44,785 bases of DNA. It comes from Hyphomicrobiales bacterium (GTDB lineage: Bacteria > Pseudomonadota > Alphaproteobacteria > Rhizobiales > Xanthobacteraceae). Made by a program: the position numbers and the translations under genes. The stretch lies in contig JAFAHL010000443.1 in NCBI GenBank assembly GCA_019237215.1, positions 1 to 44,785 on the forward strand. Direction: 5' to 3'. The notes below the pieces were generated by a model, which saw only the letters and a program-made list of their open reading frames with translations, was not told the origin of the DNA and searched no databases. Below are positions 18,188-28,648 of this stretch, piece after piece. Numbering within the stretch: the first letter of the stretch is position 1; every line of letters starts with the position of its first letter.

Positions 18188-19486
18188 ATGAAGACGCATT
18201 CCAAGCTAGCGCCGGCCATTTTCGCCGGCACGTTGCTCGTCATCTCGCACGGCGCAGCAACGGCGCAGACGGTCGTGGTCGCGACCGGAGCTCCGGCAAG
18301 AGTCCATCTGCTTCCGGCAACCATGGAGACCACGCAGATGGGCTGGTACGACAATGCGCAGAAGCCGGTGCTCACCATCAAGCCTAGCGACAGCGTCGTC
18401 ATGGAAACAATGATGCATTTCCACGATCGCCTCGTGCCGGGCGCGAGCTTGGACATGCTGCTCAAGATTCGCCAGGAGCTGCAGGGCCGTGGCGCGCACA
18501 CCCTCACCGGGCCGATCTATGTCGAAGGCGCCGAGCCCGGCGACGTGCTCAAGGTGAAGATCAACAAGATCGTGCCGCGCTCCTATGGGGTGAACATGAA
18601 TTATCCCGGAATCGCCGGGCAATTCCCCAAGGAGTTTCCGGAAGGCAGAGTCCGCTACGTCTATCTCGACTGGGACAACAAGGTGGCCGAGTTCCTGCCC
18701 GGCGTTTTCGTTCCGCTGCGGCCGTTTCCCGGAATTCTCGGCGTCGCCCGCGCCGAGCCCGGACGCTACAGCACCGTCCCGCCGGGACGTTACGGGGGCA
18801 ATCTGGACCTGCGTGAGCTCACCGCCGGGTCGACCCTTTATTTGCCGGTGTTCGTGAAGGGCGCGCTGTTGTGGGCGAGCGATGCGCATGCCGCGCAAGG
18901 CAATGGCGAGATCAACCTCACCGGCATCGAGACCGCGTTCAGGGAATTCAACATCACCGTCGACGTGATCAAGGGCCGATCGCTCGAATGGCCCCGCGTC
19001 GAGACGCCGACACACTGGCTCACCCTCGGCTACGATGAAGACCTCAACAAGGCGCTCGAGATTCTCAAGTCGGAGACCGTGAAGTTCATCGCGGAGGAGC
19101 GGCGTGTCGCCGCGCCGGACGCCCAGCGCATCATGATGCAGCGCTGGGATTGCCGCATCTCCGAAGTCGTCGACATCGTGAAGGGCACGTTCTGCTTCAA
19201 TCCGAAGGACGCAAGGGCGAGGCTTCCGGCGGCGCTGCCGAGCAAGGAAACGGCGACCGACTACGTTACCGTCGGCAGCAACGCCGATCTCAACAAGGCG
19301 ATGGACGCCGCATCGATGGCGATGATCAACCTGATCGCCGAGAAGCGGCAGCTCGATCGCCTCGACGCCTACGGTTTGGCCAGCGTGGCCATGGATTGCC
19401 GTATCGCGCCGCCAACCGGCAGCGAAGTCGCCGTCCACTGCCTGACGCCGAAGAGCCTGTGGCGCACCCCGGCGCGCACGCAGTGA
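18188..19486 (+). CDS. Acetamidase/formamidase family protein with signal peptide
   Basis: 432 aa; leader MKTHSKLAPAIFAGTLLVISHGAATAQ; HLLPATMETTQMGWYDN, LTGPIYVEGAEPGDVLKVKI, and DAHAAQGNGEI as in FmdA/AmdA. Confidence 0.85.
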   Translation: MKTHSKLAPAIFAGTLLVISHGAATAQTVVVATGAPARVHLLPATMETTQMGWYDNAQKPVLTIKPSDSVVMETMMHFHDRLVPGASLDMLLKIRQELQGRGAHTLTGPIYVEGAEPGDVLKVKINKIVPRSYGVNMNYPGIAGQFPKEFPEGRVRYVYLDWDNKVAEFLPGVFVPLRPFPGILGVARAEPGRYSTVPPGRYGGNLDLRELTAGSTLYLPVFVKGALLWASDAHAAQGNGEINLTGIETAFREFNITVDVIKGRSLEWPRVETPTHWLTLGYDEDLNKALEILKSETVKFIAEERRVAAPDAQRIMMQRWDCRISEVVDIVKGTFCFNPKDARARLPAALPSKETATDYVTVGSNADLNKAMDAASMAMINLIAEKRQLDRLDAYGLASVAMDCRIAPPTGSEVAVHCLTPKSLWRTPARTQ

Positions 19487-19535
19487 TCGATGGCCGTGAT
19501 CTCCAAGAACAGGTACCTACGGCCAGAGAACTACA

Positions 19536-20498
19536 ATGACCGGAACAATCGTCGCCACGCTTGTCGCGTTGATCGCGGTCAGCAGCGTGGCGGCGGCGCC
19601 GGATTATCCTGATCGTCCGATCAAGCTCATGCATGGCTTCCCGCCGGGAGGGAACGTCGACATCATCGGCCGGCTTCTTGGAAACGAGATGTCGAAAGGG
19701 CTTGGGCAATCGATCGTCATCGAGCCCAAGCCCGGCGTCGCCGGCAGCCTCGCCGCGGAGGCTGTGGCGCGCAGCGAGCCGGATGGTTACACCCTGCTGG
19801 TCGTTCCCAGTGCGCACCCCGCGCATGGCGCACTCTCCAGGAACGTAAACTACAAAGTCGTCGATGATTTCGAATGGATTTCAGTCGCGAGCTTCTATCC
19901 GTTCCTTATTTGCGTGCGCAAGGACTCTCGCTTCCAGACGCTCACGCAACTGATCGATGAGGCGCGCAAGAATCCCGGCGTCCTGAAATACGGCTCCGCT
20001 GGCGTGGGCTCGATCCTGCACACCACGGTCGAGCTCATCGGCAATGAGACCAAAACAAAGTTTCTGCACATTCCCTATCGCGGCGAGGCGCCGGCCATGA
20101 CCGGCCTCCTGCAGGGCGACATCGATTTCATCGCGGCAACGTCAGGACCGATCAGCGCGCGCATCCGCTCGGGGGAATTCCGCGCGCTCGCCGTCACGGG
20201 CAAGACGCGCTGGCGCGATTTTCTCGACGTGCCCACGGTCGCGGAGGAAGCCATCCCGGGATTTGAAGTCATCTCGTGGACCGGGCTCGCGGGTCCCGCG
20301 AAGCTGCCAAGGCCGATCGTCGACAAGCTCAATGCCGAGGTGCGCCGCGCCATTTCAGTCCCCGACGTCAAGGACAAGCTCGAGAGCATGGGCGGCGATC
20401 CACGCGCGACCACACCGGCCGAGATGCGTGCACTGGTGGCCAGCCAGTTCGCGACCTGGAGCAGACTAGCGAAAGAGGCGAACATCTCGGTCGATTAG
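19536..20498 (+). CDS. Tripartite tricarboxylate transporter (Bug family) substrate-binding protein
   Basis: 320 aa; YPDRPIKLMHGFPPGGNVDIIGRLLGNEMSKGLGQSIVIEPKPGVAGSLAAEAVARSEPDGYTLL. Confidence 0.92.
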   Translation: MTGTIVATLVALIAVSSVAAAPDYPDRPIKLMHGFPPGGNVDIIGRLLGNEMSKGLGQSIVIEPKPGVAGSLAAEAVARSEPDGYTLLVVPSAHPAHGALSRNVNYKVVDDFEWISVASFYPFLICVRKDSRFQTLTQLIDEARKNPGVLKYGSAGVGSILHTTVELIGNETKTKFLHIPYRGEAPAMTGLLQGDIDFIAATSGPISARIRSGEFRALAVTGKTRWRDFLDVPTVAEEAIPGFEVISWTGLAGPAKLPRPIVDKLNAEVRRAISVPDVKDKLESMGGDPRATTPAEMRALVASQFATWSRLAKEANISVD

Positions 20499-20626
20499 AT
20501 GTCACCGTCGGCGTGCCGCGTCCCGGAGGGAATAAGGACGAGGCCTTCTGTACCCGAGACGCGTTGAAAGGCCGACCTGCAAAGGCGAGAAGGCCAAGTT
20601 TGGTGGCACATGGGTATCCTCGCGGG

Positions 20627-21727
20627 CTACGACGCCCGCTCGAGATCCGCCTTGAGCGCCACCAGGAAACGCGCGGCCTCGCCTCCGGTCACCACACGAT
20701 GGTCGAAGGTGAGCGACAATGGCAGCACGCGGCGCGCCGCCGGTTGACCGTTGTGGACCAGCACGCGTTGGTCGATGCGGCCCGCGCCGACGATCGCGAC
20801 CTGCGGGGGAACGACGATCAGGTTGGCAAAGCGGCCGCCGATCATGCCAAAATTCGACAGCGTGATCGTGGCACCGCGCAGCTCCTCGGGCGGGATCGAG
20901 CGCGCGGCGGCGTCGGCCCGCAGCCGGTCGAGGCCGGCACGCAGGTCGCTCGCGTCGCGCTCGCCGACATTGCGCAACACCGGCACGATGAGGCCGCCCT
21001 CGGTATCGACCGCGATGCCGATGTCGATGCGCTTGATCAGCCTTCGCTCGCCCGCCTCGGCGTTATACCAGGCATTGAGCGAGGGCTCGGCCTGGCAGGC
21101 GGATGCGATGGCGCGCACGATGCGGATGGTGACGTCCTCGCGCTGCTGCCAATCGTCGATGTCGGCCTCGTCGTTCACGGTGGTGCGAACCACCTCGGCA
21201 TGGGCCGCCGCCATCCGTTGCGCCATCGCCCGGCGCATGCCTCGCAGCGGCTCGGCCGGCCCCGCTTCGGCCAGGCTCTTGGCGGCGCGCTCGACGTCCG
21301 CGCGCGTGATCGTCCCGCCGGGCCCACTGGCTTGCACGAGGTTGAGATCGACGTCGAGCTTGCGCGCCAGCGCCCTGACCGCGGGAAGGACCTGAAGGGT
21401 CCGCGCCGGCGCCGGGGTGGCTGGCTCGGCGCCGCGCGCAGCCTTCTCCTCCTGCCCGAGCTCGCCCACGACCGTCCCCGTGTCGCCTTGCGCGCCCTCG
21501 GCAAATTCGACGAGCGGGGCTCCGACCTTGATCAGGTCGCCCTTGCCGCCGAACAAGCGCGCGATGCGGCCGCTCCAGGGGGACGGCACCTCGACCACCG
21601 CCTTGTCGGTCTCGAGCGAGACGAGCGGCTGATCGACGACCACGCGGTCACCCTCGTTGACGTGCCACGTCACGATTTCGGCTTCTTCGAGCCCTTCGCC
21701 GAGATCCGGCAAGATGAATTGGCGCAT
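20627..21727 (-). CDS. 2-oxoacid dehydrogenase E2 (dihydrolipoamide acyltransferase)
   Basis: 366 aa; lipoyl domain VSLETDKAVVEVPSPWSG, peripheral-subunit-binding segment VLPAVRALARKLDVDLNLVQASGPGGTITRADV, catalytic region LTFDHRVVTGGEAARFL. Confidence 0.93.
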   Translation of the reverse strand: MRQFILPDLGEGLEEAEIVTWHVNEGDRVVVDQPLVSLETDKAVVEVPSPWSGRIARLFGGKGDLIKVGAPLVEFAEGAQGDTGTVVGELGQEEKAARGAEPATPAPARTLQVLPAVRALARKLDVDLNLVQASGPGGTITRADVERAAKSLAEAGPAEPLRGMRRAMAQRMAAAHAEVVRTTVNDEADIDDWQQREDVTIRIVRAIASACQAEPSLNAWYNAEAGERRLIKRIDIGIAVDTEGGLIVPVLRNVGERDASDLRAGLDRLRADAAARSIPPEELRGATITLSNFGMIGGRFANLIVVPPQVAIVGAGRIDQRVLVHNGQPAARRVLPLSLTFDHRVVTGGEAARFLVALKADLERAS

Positions 21728-21742
21728 GGAAGGTTTCCGGTT

Positions 21743-22723
21743 TCAGCTGAACTGACAGACTTTGCGGGTCGCGGCTACGATGCGGGCGACGGAGGGGATA
21801 TAGCGTTGCTCGAGCCGCGGCAGCGGCATGATCGTATCGTAGCCCGTGACCCTGGCGATTGGCGCCACCAGGGAGGTGAGCCCGCGCTCGGCGAGGAGCG
21901 CGGCGATCTCGGCGCCGAAGCCGCCGGTGCGCGCCGCCTCGTGCACGATGACGCAGCGCCCGGTCCTCGTCACCGAGGCCAGCACGGTCTCCTCGTCGTA
22001 CGGTTTGAGGGTGGCCAGATCGATGACCTCCGCGTCGATGCCCTCCGCGGCAAGCTCGTCGGCCGCCGCGAGCGTCTCTTTCACCGCGGCGCCCCAGCTG
22101 ATCAGAGTAACGTCGCGCCCTTGCCGCAGCACGAAGGCGACATCGAGCGGCAACGCCTCGCCGTTATCCTCGATCTGTCCCTTCGACGCGCGGTAGATGC
22201 GCGTCGGCTCCAGGAACACCACCGGATCCGGATCGCGGATGGCGGCGAGCAAGAGGCCGTAGGCGCGTTCGGGCGAGGACGGCATGACGACGCGCAAGCC
22301 CGGAATATGGGCGAGCATCGCCTCGGTGCTCTCGGAATGATGCTCGGGCGCGCGGATGCCGCCGCCATGGGGCGTGCGCAGGACCATGGGACAGCTCAGC
22401 CGCCCCTGGGTTCGGTTGCGCAGCCTCGAGGCGTGATTCACCAGCTGATCGATGCAGGGATAGATGAACCCCATGAACTGAATCTCGCCGACGGGCTTGA
22501 GGCCTTGCGCCGCCATGCCGACGCACAGCCCGCTGATCAACAGCTCCGCCAGCGGGGTGTCGATCACGCGCTCGGCGCCGAATCGCTGCTGCAGCCCGAC
22601 GGTGGCGCGGAAGACGCCGCCGTTGACGCCGACGTCTTCACCGAGCACGACCACGTTGGCATCCTCTTCCATGGCGCGGGCAAGCGCCAGATTGACCGCT
22701 TCGACCAACGTGACCTCAGGCAT
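21743..22723 (-). CDS. 2-oxoacid dehydrogenase E1 beta subunit
   Basis: 326 aa from ATG 22723 (MPEVTLVEAVNLALARAMEEDANVVVLGEDVGVNGGVFRAT). Confidence 0.93.
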   Translation of the reverse strand: MPEVTLVEAVNLALARAMEEDANVVVLGEDVGVNGGVFRATVGLQQRFGAERVIDTPLAELLISGLCVGMAAQGLKPVGEIQFMGFIYPCIDQLVNHASRLRNRTQGRLSCPMVLRTPHGGGIRAPEHHSESTEAMLAHIPGLRVVMPSSPERAYGLLLAAIRDPDPVVFLEPTRIYRASKGQIEDNGEALPLDVAFVLRQGRDVTLISWGAAVKETLAAADELAAEGIDAEVIDLATLKPYDEETVLASVTRTGRCVIVHEAARTGGFGAEIAALLAERGLTSLVAPIARVTGYDTIMPLPRLEQRYIPSVARIVAATRKVCQFS

Positions 22724-23801
22724 CGGAGCCTCCGCTGAGCTCCGCCCGCTGGCTGGCATAGGCTCGCGGGAGTTCGGCGTACAGATGGTCGAACATCGTC
22801 TGTGGCGCGCGCGGCGCGGTCGCCAAATAGCGCTCGATCGCCGCCTCGATCTGCTTTTGGCAGTCGGCCGCGAGCTCCTCCTCCTGCGATTTGCCCCACG
22901 CCTTTTGACTTACGAGATAAGCGCGCAGGCGGGCGATCGGCTCCTCCTTCCAACGCGCTTGAACCTCCTCGGGCGGACGGTAGCGTGCCGCGTCATCGGC
23001 GGTCGTGTGGTCGCTGAGGCGGTAGGTCACGGCCTCGATCAAGCGCGGTCCGCCGCCGGCGCGGGCCTGCGCGATCGCATCCTCCGCCGCGGCGCGCACC
23101 GCGACGACGTCGTTGCCGTCCACCTGCTCGCCGCAAAAGCCCGCGGCGATCGCCTTCTGCGCCAGCGTCTGCGACGCCGTTTGCAGGTTAAGCGGCACCG
23201 AGATCGCCCACTGATTGTTGTTGGCGACGAACACGACGGGCAACTTGTGCACCCCGGCGAAGTTCATCGCCTCCCACACGTCGCCCTTGGAGGTAGCGCC
23301 ATCGCCGAATAGGCAAACCGCAACGCGCGGCTCCTTTCTGAGCTTGAACGCATAGGCGACGCCCGCGGCGTGCGGCGCCTGGGATGCGACCGGGATGCAG
23401 TATGGAAAATCGTGGGCGGGCCCGGAGGAAAGATTGCCGCGCTCGTCGCCGCCCCAGAACAGCAGGATTTCCTCCATCTTGGTCCCGCGCCACAGCAGCG
23501 TGCCGTTGTCCCGGTAGGAGGGAAGCACGACGTCCTCCTCCCGCATGGCGCTGGCGATGCCGACCGAAACCCCCTCTTGGCCGAGCGAAACGGCGTAGGT
23601 GCCGAGCCGCCCCGTGCGTTGCAGCGAGACGGCTTTGAGATCAAAGGCTCGCGTCAGCACCATGCCGCGATAAAGGGAGATGAGGACGCCGGTGTCGGAG
23701 GCAAAGCTCGGGAGCGGTCGCAGCACCGTGCCGTCCGGCGCGAGGTAGCTGCGCCGGCGCACCTCGAAGCGTGCAATGACGGGAAGCTCTTCGTCGGCCA
23801 T
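22716..23801 (-). CDS. 2-oxoacid dehydrogenase E1 alpha subunit (PDH/BCKDH-like)
   Basis: 361 aa; FGDGATSKGDVWEAMNFAGVHKLPVVFVANNNQWAIS TPP motif, RLSDHTTADDAARYR phosphorylation-loop region. Confidence 0.93.
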   Translation of the reverse strand: MADEELPVIARFEVRRRSYLAPDGTVLRPLPSFASDTGVLISLYRGMVLTRAFDLKAVSLQRTGRLGTYAVSLGQEGVSVGIASAMREEDVVLPSYRDNGTLLWRGTKMEEILLFWGGDERGNLSSGPAHDFPYCIPVASQAPHAAGVAYAFKLRKEPRVAVCLFGDGATSKGDVWEAMNFAGVHKLPVVFVANNNQWAISVPLNLQTASQTLAQKAIAAGFCGEQVDGNDVVAVRAAAEDAIAQARAGGGPRLIEAVTYRLSDHTTADDAARYRPPEEVQARWKEEPIARLRAYLVSQKAWGKSQEEELAADCQKQIEAAIERYLATAPRAPQTMFDHLYAELPRAYASQRAELSGGSDA

Positions 23802-24044
23802 TGTTTTTTATCCCTCGGCTTTGATGATTTTGCTTGCCTCGCGGCGACGGAAAGACCTGCGCCCCGCCATTGCAACGGGAGTTTGCGATCAAGCTTAGGG
23901 ACTCCGCGCACGCAAACAAGCTTTTAGGCGGCGCAATGCACCATTCCTGAGGTTAAAATAGGAACCGCGTTCGCTCTCCGGACGATCGCGATGGGCCGCG
24001 CGCCTTGACCTCGCGCGGCAGGCACTGTGCGTGAAGGTGGCAGC

Positions 24045-25403
24045 ATGGACCCGGCGACAAGCGCATTGCTGACCGATCTCTACCAGCTCAACATGATGCA
24101 GGCCTATCTGGATCGGGGCGAGACCAAGACCGCGAGCTTCGAATTTTTCGTACGCAAACTTCCTAGCCAGCGCGGCTTTCTGATCGCGGCCGGGCTCGAA
24201 CAGGTGCTCGAGTTTCTTAGCCATCTGCGGTTTGCTCCCGAAGAGCTTGATTGGCTCGCGCGCACCGGACGGTTCGGCAGAGACCTCATCGATTATCTCG
24301 CCGACTTGCGCTTTGCCGGCGACATCCACGCCATGCCGGAAGGGACAGTGTTCTTCGCCGACGAGCCGATCCTGCGCGTGACGGCCCCTTTGCCCCAAGC
24401 CCAGCTCGTCGAAACGCGAGTAATCAATCTCCTGCAGTTCCAATCGATGATCGCCGCCAAGGCCGCTCGCATGGTGCTGGCCGCGCCGGGCAAGCGTCTC
24501 GTCGATTTCGGGCTGCGCCGTGCGCACGGCGCCGAGGCCGGCCTGCTTGCCGCGCGCGCGAGCTACATCGCGGGCTTTGCCGGCACTGCAACGGTGCTCG
24601 CCGACCAGCTTTTCGGCATCCCTATCTTCGGCACCATGGCGCATTCCTACGTCCAGATGCACGACGATGAGGCCGAAGCATTCGAGAATTTCGCGCGCGC
24701 GCGGCCCAAGAATCTCACGTTGCTCATCGACACCTACGACACCGAGGCCGCGGCGCGTAAGGTCGTCGCGCTCGCCCCTCGGCTCAGGGCCGCGGGCATT
24801 TCGGTGGGCGGCGTGCGCCTCGACAGCGGCGACCTGATCGCGCTCTCCAAGAAGGTGCGGCGCATCCTCGACGAGGGCGGGCTCGGCGCCGTGACCATCT
24901 TCGCCAGCGGCGGCATCGACGAGAATTCGATCGCGACTATGCTGCGAGCGGGCGCCCCCATCGATGGCTTCGGCATCGGAAGCAGTTTGACCACCTCGTC
25001 CGACGCGCCGGGGCTCGATTGCGCCTACAAGCTCGAGGAGTACGCTGGGCTGCCCCGGCGCAAGCGCTCCGCCGGCAAAGCCACCTGGCCGGGGTGCAAG
25101 CAGGTATGGCGCCGGTTCGCTTCGGACGGCCGAATGGCCGGCGACATCTTATCCGTGGAGGATGACGATCGCCCCGGCGAGCCGCTGATCGAACTCGTCA
25201 TGCGAGCTGGCAAGCCTCTCGAACCGCGGCCGACGCTCGACCAGATTCGGACGCGCGCGGCGCGTGAGCTCGAGCGCCTGCCCGAGCCTTTGCGCAGGCT
25301 CGAACCCGACGCATCGTATCCGGTCGAGGTGAGTGAGGCGCTGCGGCGGCTTGCGGCCGAAGTCGATGGGCGCATGGCGCAGGCGCAGGAGGCGAAGCGA
25401 TGA
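24045..25403 (+). CDS. pncB: Nicotinate phosphoribosyltransferase
   Basis: ATG 24045; MDPATSALLTDLYQLNMMQAYLDRG, FVRKLPSQRGFLIAAGLEQVLEFL, DFGLRRAHGAEAG, GGVRLDSGDL, FASGGIDE, GFGIGSSLTTS. Confidence 0.93.
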   Translation: MDPATSALLTDLYQLNMMQAYLDRGETKTASFEFFVRKLPSQRGFLIAAGLEQVLEFLSHLRFAPEELDWLARTGRFGRDLIDYLADLRFAGDIHAMPEGTVFFADEPILRVTAPLPQAQLVETRVINLLQFQSMIAAKAARMVLAAPGKRLVDFGLRRAHGAEAGLLAARASYIAGFAGTATVLADQLFGIPIFGTMAHSYVQMHDDEAEAFENFARARPKNLTLLIDTYDTEAAARKVVALAPRLRAAGISVGGVRLDSGDLIALSKKVRRILDEGGLGAVTIFASGGIDENSIATMLRAGAPIDGFGIGSSLTTSSDAPGLDCAYKLEEYAGLPRRKRSAGKATWPGCKQVWRRFASDGRMAGDILSVEDDDRPGEPLIELVMRAGKPLEPRPTLDQIRTRAARELERLPEPLRRLEPDASYPVEVSEALRRLAAEVDGRMAQAQEAKR

Positions 25404-26038
25404 CCGACACGATCACGATCGGCGAAAGCGATGTCCTGCTGGTGGTCGACATCCAGAACGACTTCTGTCCGGGCGGCAAGCTTGCCGTTCCGCGCGGCGA
25501 CGAAGTCGTGCCGATCATCAATCGCGTCGCCACGCGTTTCCGGCACGTGGTGCTGACGCAGGATTGGCATCCTCCCGGCCACCGCTCGTTTGCATCGTCG
25601 CATCGGGGCAAGCGTCCATTCGAGACCATCACCGTCGACTACGGAGCGCAGATCCTGTGGCCGGATCATTGCGTTCAAGGCACGCCCGGTGCGCAATTCC
25701 ACGACGGTTTGCAGATTCCCCACGCCGAGCTCGTCTTGCGCAAAGGCTTCCGGCCCGCGATCGATTCCTATTCGGCCTTCTATGAGAACGACCGCAAGAC
25801 CCCGACCGGCCTTGCCGGTTATCTGCGCGAGCGGGGCCTCACCCGCGTCTTCGCCGCGGGTCTCGCGCTCGATTTCTGCGTACGCTACTCGGCCGAGGAC
25901 GCGCGCCGCGAGGGCTTTGCCGTGGTCGTGATCGAGGATGCGTGCCGCGGCATCGACGTCGACGGCTCGGTCGCCGCCACGCGCGAGAGCTTCGCGCCGT
26001 TGGGCGTCACGGCCGTTGCCGCTGACGCTATCGGTTGA
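25400..26038 (+). CDS. pncA: Nicotinamidase (isochorismatase-like hydrolase)
   Basis: VVDIQNDFCPGGKLAVP, TQDWHPPGHRSFASSH, WPDHCVQGTPGAQFH, GLALDFCVRYSAEDA (catalytic Asp/Lys/Cys context); overlaps pncB stop. Confidence 0.93.
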   Translation: MTDTITIGESDVLLVVDIQNDFCPGGKLAVPRGDEVVPIINRVATRFRHVVLTQDWHPPGHRSFASSHRGKRPFETITVDYGAQILWPDHCVQGTPGAQFHDGLQIPHAELVLRKGFRPAIDSYSAFYENDRKTPTGLAGYLRERGLTRVFAAGLALDFCVRYSAEDARREGFAVVVIEDACRGIDVDGSVAATRESFAPLGVTAVAADAIG

Positions 26039-26217
26039 GCCGACCCTGCTGCGAGCATCTGCGGGAAGGTCTTTCCCAATTTGGCCGCGCGTGTGAAGAT
26101 TGCAGGCCCGCCGCCTGATGTCGTGTCCGGTCCTCTTCGGCGGCCGATCTGTCAGCAGGCGAGGGGGGAGGTCGCCGCCAATCCCAAACTCCGTGCGGCG
26201 CAACGAGGAGGCGGCCC

Positions 26218-27633
26218 ATGCGTTCAGCGCCGACCGGGGCCTCCGCCCGCGCTGTCGATGCGTTCTTGAGCCGATACCCCGCGCGTGCGCTGTTCGCCGC
26301 AACGGTCGCCCTGGCTTTGCTGGCGAGCGAGGTTGCGGCCGCGCCGCGCGCGGTGGTGCTCGAGATCGAGGGTGCGATCGGTCCGGCGGTTGCCGATTAC
26401 GTCGTACGCGAGCTGCGCGGCATCGGGCAATCCGACACCCGCCTCGTTGTCTTGCGCATGAATACGCCGGGCGGGCTCGACACGTCCATGCGCACCATCA
26501 TTCGCGCCATCCTGTCGTCGCCGGTGCCGGTTGCCGCCTACGTGGCGCCGAGCGGCGCGCGGGCGGCGAGCGCGGGCACCTACATCACCTACGCGAGCGC
26601 GATCGCCGCCATGGCTCCGGGCACCAACCTCGGCGCCGCCACTCCGATCCAATTGGGACGCGTCCCGAACCTTCCGGGCGGGGCTCCGGAACAGCCAGCC
26701 GGGCAAAAAGGCAAGGAGAAGGGGAGCGAGGGCAACTCCGGCGCCGAGCCCGCGGATACCGAGACCCGCAAGGCGGTCAACGACGCCGTGGCCTACATCC
26801 GCGGCTTGGCCGAGCTCAATGACCGCAACGCCGACTGGGCGGCGGAGGCGGTGCGCACGGCGGTGAGCCTCCCGGCATCCGAGGCGCTCAAGCTTCACGT
26901 CATCGACGTGATTGCCGACGACGTGCCTGATCTTCTGCGCAAGATCGATGGACGGACCGTGAAGGTCGCGGGAAAGCCTGAGCGCTTGGCGACCGCGGGA
27001 CTCGACGTCGTGACGGCGGCACCGGACTGGCGGACCGAGCTGCTCGCCGTCATCACCGATCCGAACGTGGCTTTCATATTGATGCTGATCGGGGTGTACG
27101 GGCTGATATTCGAATTCCTCAATCCCGGAGCGGTCGCCCCTGGTCTCGTCGGGAGCATCAGCCTCTTGGTCGCGCTCTATGCGCTCAACCTGCTCCCCAT
27201 CAACTACGCCGGCGCGGCGCTGGTGCTGCTCGGTATCGGGCTCATGGTGGCCGAGGCCCATATCGGCTCCTTCGGCGTCATCGGGGTCGGCGGCATTATC
27301 GCGTTCGTGATCGGCGCGATCATGATGTTTCCGCCCGGCGCGCCGGGCCTCACCCTTTCGCTTTCGGTGGTCGCAGCGGCGACCGCCACGACCGCGGCGC
27401 TATTCCTGCTGGTCCTCACCATGCTGCTGCGGTCGCGGCGGCGGCCGGTCGTCACCGGCAAGGAGGGGCTGCTCGGCGCCGAGGGCGAGACGGTAGCGTG
27501 GGACGGAGAAGAGGGAAGAGTGCGCGTCAACGGGGAGATCTGGCGTGCGCGCGCTCGCCTGCCGCTGCAGCCGGGGGCTCGCATCAAAGTCATCAACCGC
27601 GAGGGCCTCGTTCTCGTCGTCGAACCGGCCTGA
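26218..27633 (+). CDS. NfeD family membrane-bound ClpP-class serine protease
   Basis: 471 aa; [49 protein letters not shown]-terminal NfeD TM helices and OB-like domain ([29 protein letters not shown]). Confidence 0.92.
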   Translation: MRSAPTGASARAVDAFLSRYPARALFAATVALALLASEVAAAPRAVVLEIEGAIGPAVADYVVRELRGIGQSDTRLVVLRMNTPGGLDTSMRTIIRAILSSPVPVAAYVAPSGARAASAGTYITYASAIAAMAPGTNLGAATPIQLGRVPNLPGGAPEQPAGQKGKEKGSEGNSGAEPADTETRKAVNDAVAYIRGLAELNDRNADWAAEAVRTAVSLPASEALKLHVIDVIADDVPDLLRKIDGRTVKVAGKPERLATAGLDVVTAAPDWRTELLAVITDPNVAFILMLIGVYGLIFEFLNPGAVAPGLVGSISLLVALYALNLLPINYAGAALVLLGIGLMVAEAHIGSFGVIGVGGIIAFVIGAIMMFPPGAPGLTLSLSVVAAATATTAALFLLVLTMLLRSRRRPVVTGKEGLLGAEGETVAWDGEEGRVRVNGEIWRARARLPLQPGARIKVINREGLVLVVEPA

Positions 27634-27665
27634 CGATCCCCCACCGACCACAAGGAGGAAGACCA

Positions 27666-28430
27666 ATGCTTTCCCTCGCCACCATCGCCGTTTTGGCGAT
27701 CTTCGTCGTGATCATCCTGTTCTCGGCGGTCCGGATCCTGCGCGAATACGAGCGCGGCGTCGTGTTCACCCTCGGGCGTTACACCGGCACGAAGGGACCG
27801 GGGTTCTTTCTGCTCGTGCCGCTGGTGCAGCAGATGGTGCGGGTCGATCTTCGCGTGGTCGTCGACGAGGTGCCGACCCAGGACGTAATTTCGCGCGACA
27901 ACGTGTCGGTCAAAGTCAATGCCGTGATCTACTTCCGCGTCGTCGATGCCGAGCGCGCGGTCATTCAGGTCTACAATTATCTCGCCGCAACCAGCCAGCT
28001 TGCGCAGACCACGCTGCGCTGGGTGCTGGGCAAGCGCCAGCTCGACCAGATGTTGGCCGAGCGCGACAAGCTCAATGCCGACATTCAGGACGTGCTCGAC
28101 AAGCAGACCGAAGGGTGGGGTATCAAGGTCTCGACCGTGGAAATCAAGCGCATCGATCTCGACGAGAGCATGATCCGCGCGATCGCCCGCCAAGCCGAGG
28201 CCGAACGCACCCGCCGCGCCAAGATCATCAACGCCGAGGGAGAGCAGCAAGCGGCGCAAAAGCTGCTCGACGCCGCCCAAATCCTCGCGCCGGTGCCGCA
28301 GGCGATGCAGCTGCGTTATCTCGCGACCTTGTTCGATATCGCGGGCGAGCGCAGCTCGACCATCGTGTTTCCGTTCCCCATCGAGATGATGCAGGCTTGG
28401 ACGTCGCATGCCCCCGCGGCAAAGGGCTGA
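27666..28430 (+). CDS. Slipin / stomatin-like SPFH (band 7) protein
   Basis: 254 aa from ATG 27666; [67 protein letters not shown]. Confidence 0.95.
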   Translation: MLSLATIAVLAIFVVIILFSAVRILREYERGVVFTLGRYTGTKGPGFFLLVPLVQQMVRVDLRVVVDEVPTQDVISRDNVSVKVNAVIYFRVVDAERAVIQVYNYLAATSQLAQTTLRWVLGKRQLDQMLAERDKLNADIQDVLDKQTEGWGIKVSTVEIKRIDLDESMIRAIARQAEAERTRRAKIINAEGEQQAAQKLLDAAQILAPVPQAMQLRYLATLFDIAGERSSTIVFPFPIEMMQAWTSHAPAAKG

Positions 28431-28472
28431 GCCGTTTGCACGCGGCCGCGTGGACAAGGACCGGTGGAGCGA

Positions 28473-28503
28473 CAAAAAAAGGCCGCTTGACGTTTCAAGC
28501 GGC
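28473..28503 (-). terminator. Rho-independent terminator for the minus-strand transcript
   Basis: Reverse complement reads ggccgcttga aacg tcaagcggcc ttttttt: 10-bp perfect stem followed by T tract. Confidence 0.85.
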
Positions 28504-28648
28504 CCAAGTTTGGGAGGAACGCGACAGACGAACTAATGCCGCCCATCGCACCGCTTCATTTGCGAAGTGCGTCATCGAAATTCAAGTGCCGTACGTCGGC
28601 GCGCCTCCTCGCTTCGCGAATCCCGTTACCCATAAGAATTTGCTTCGC

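Noticed and set aside
20276-22738. 820-aa plus-strand ORF over the E1b/E2 genes
   Set aside because: High-GC antisense shadow ORF; the sequence is Arg/His/Gln-rich with no family resemblance, while the minus strand has clear E1/E2 domains.
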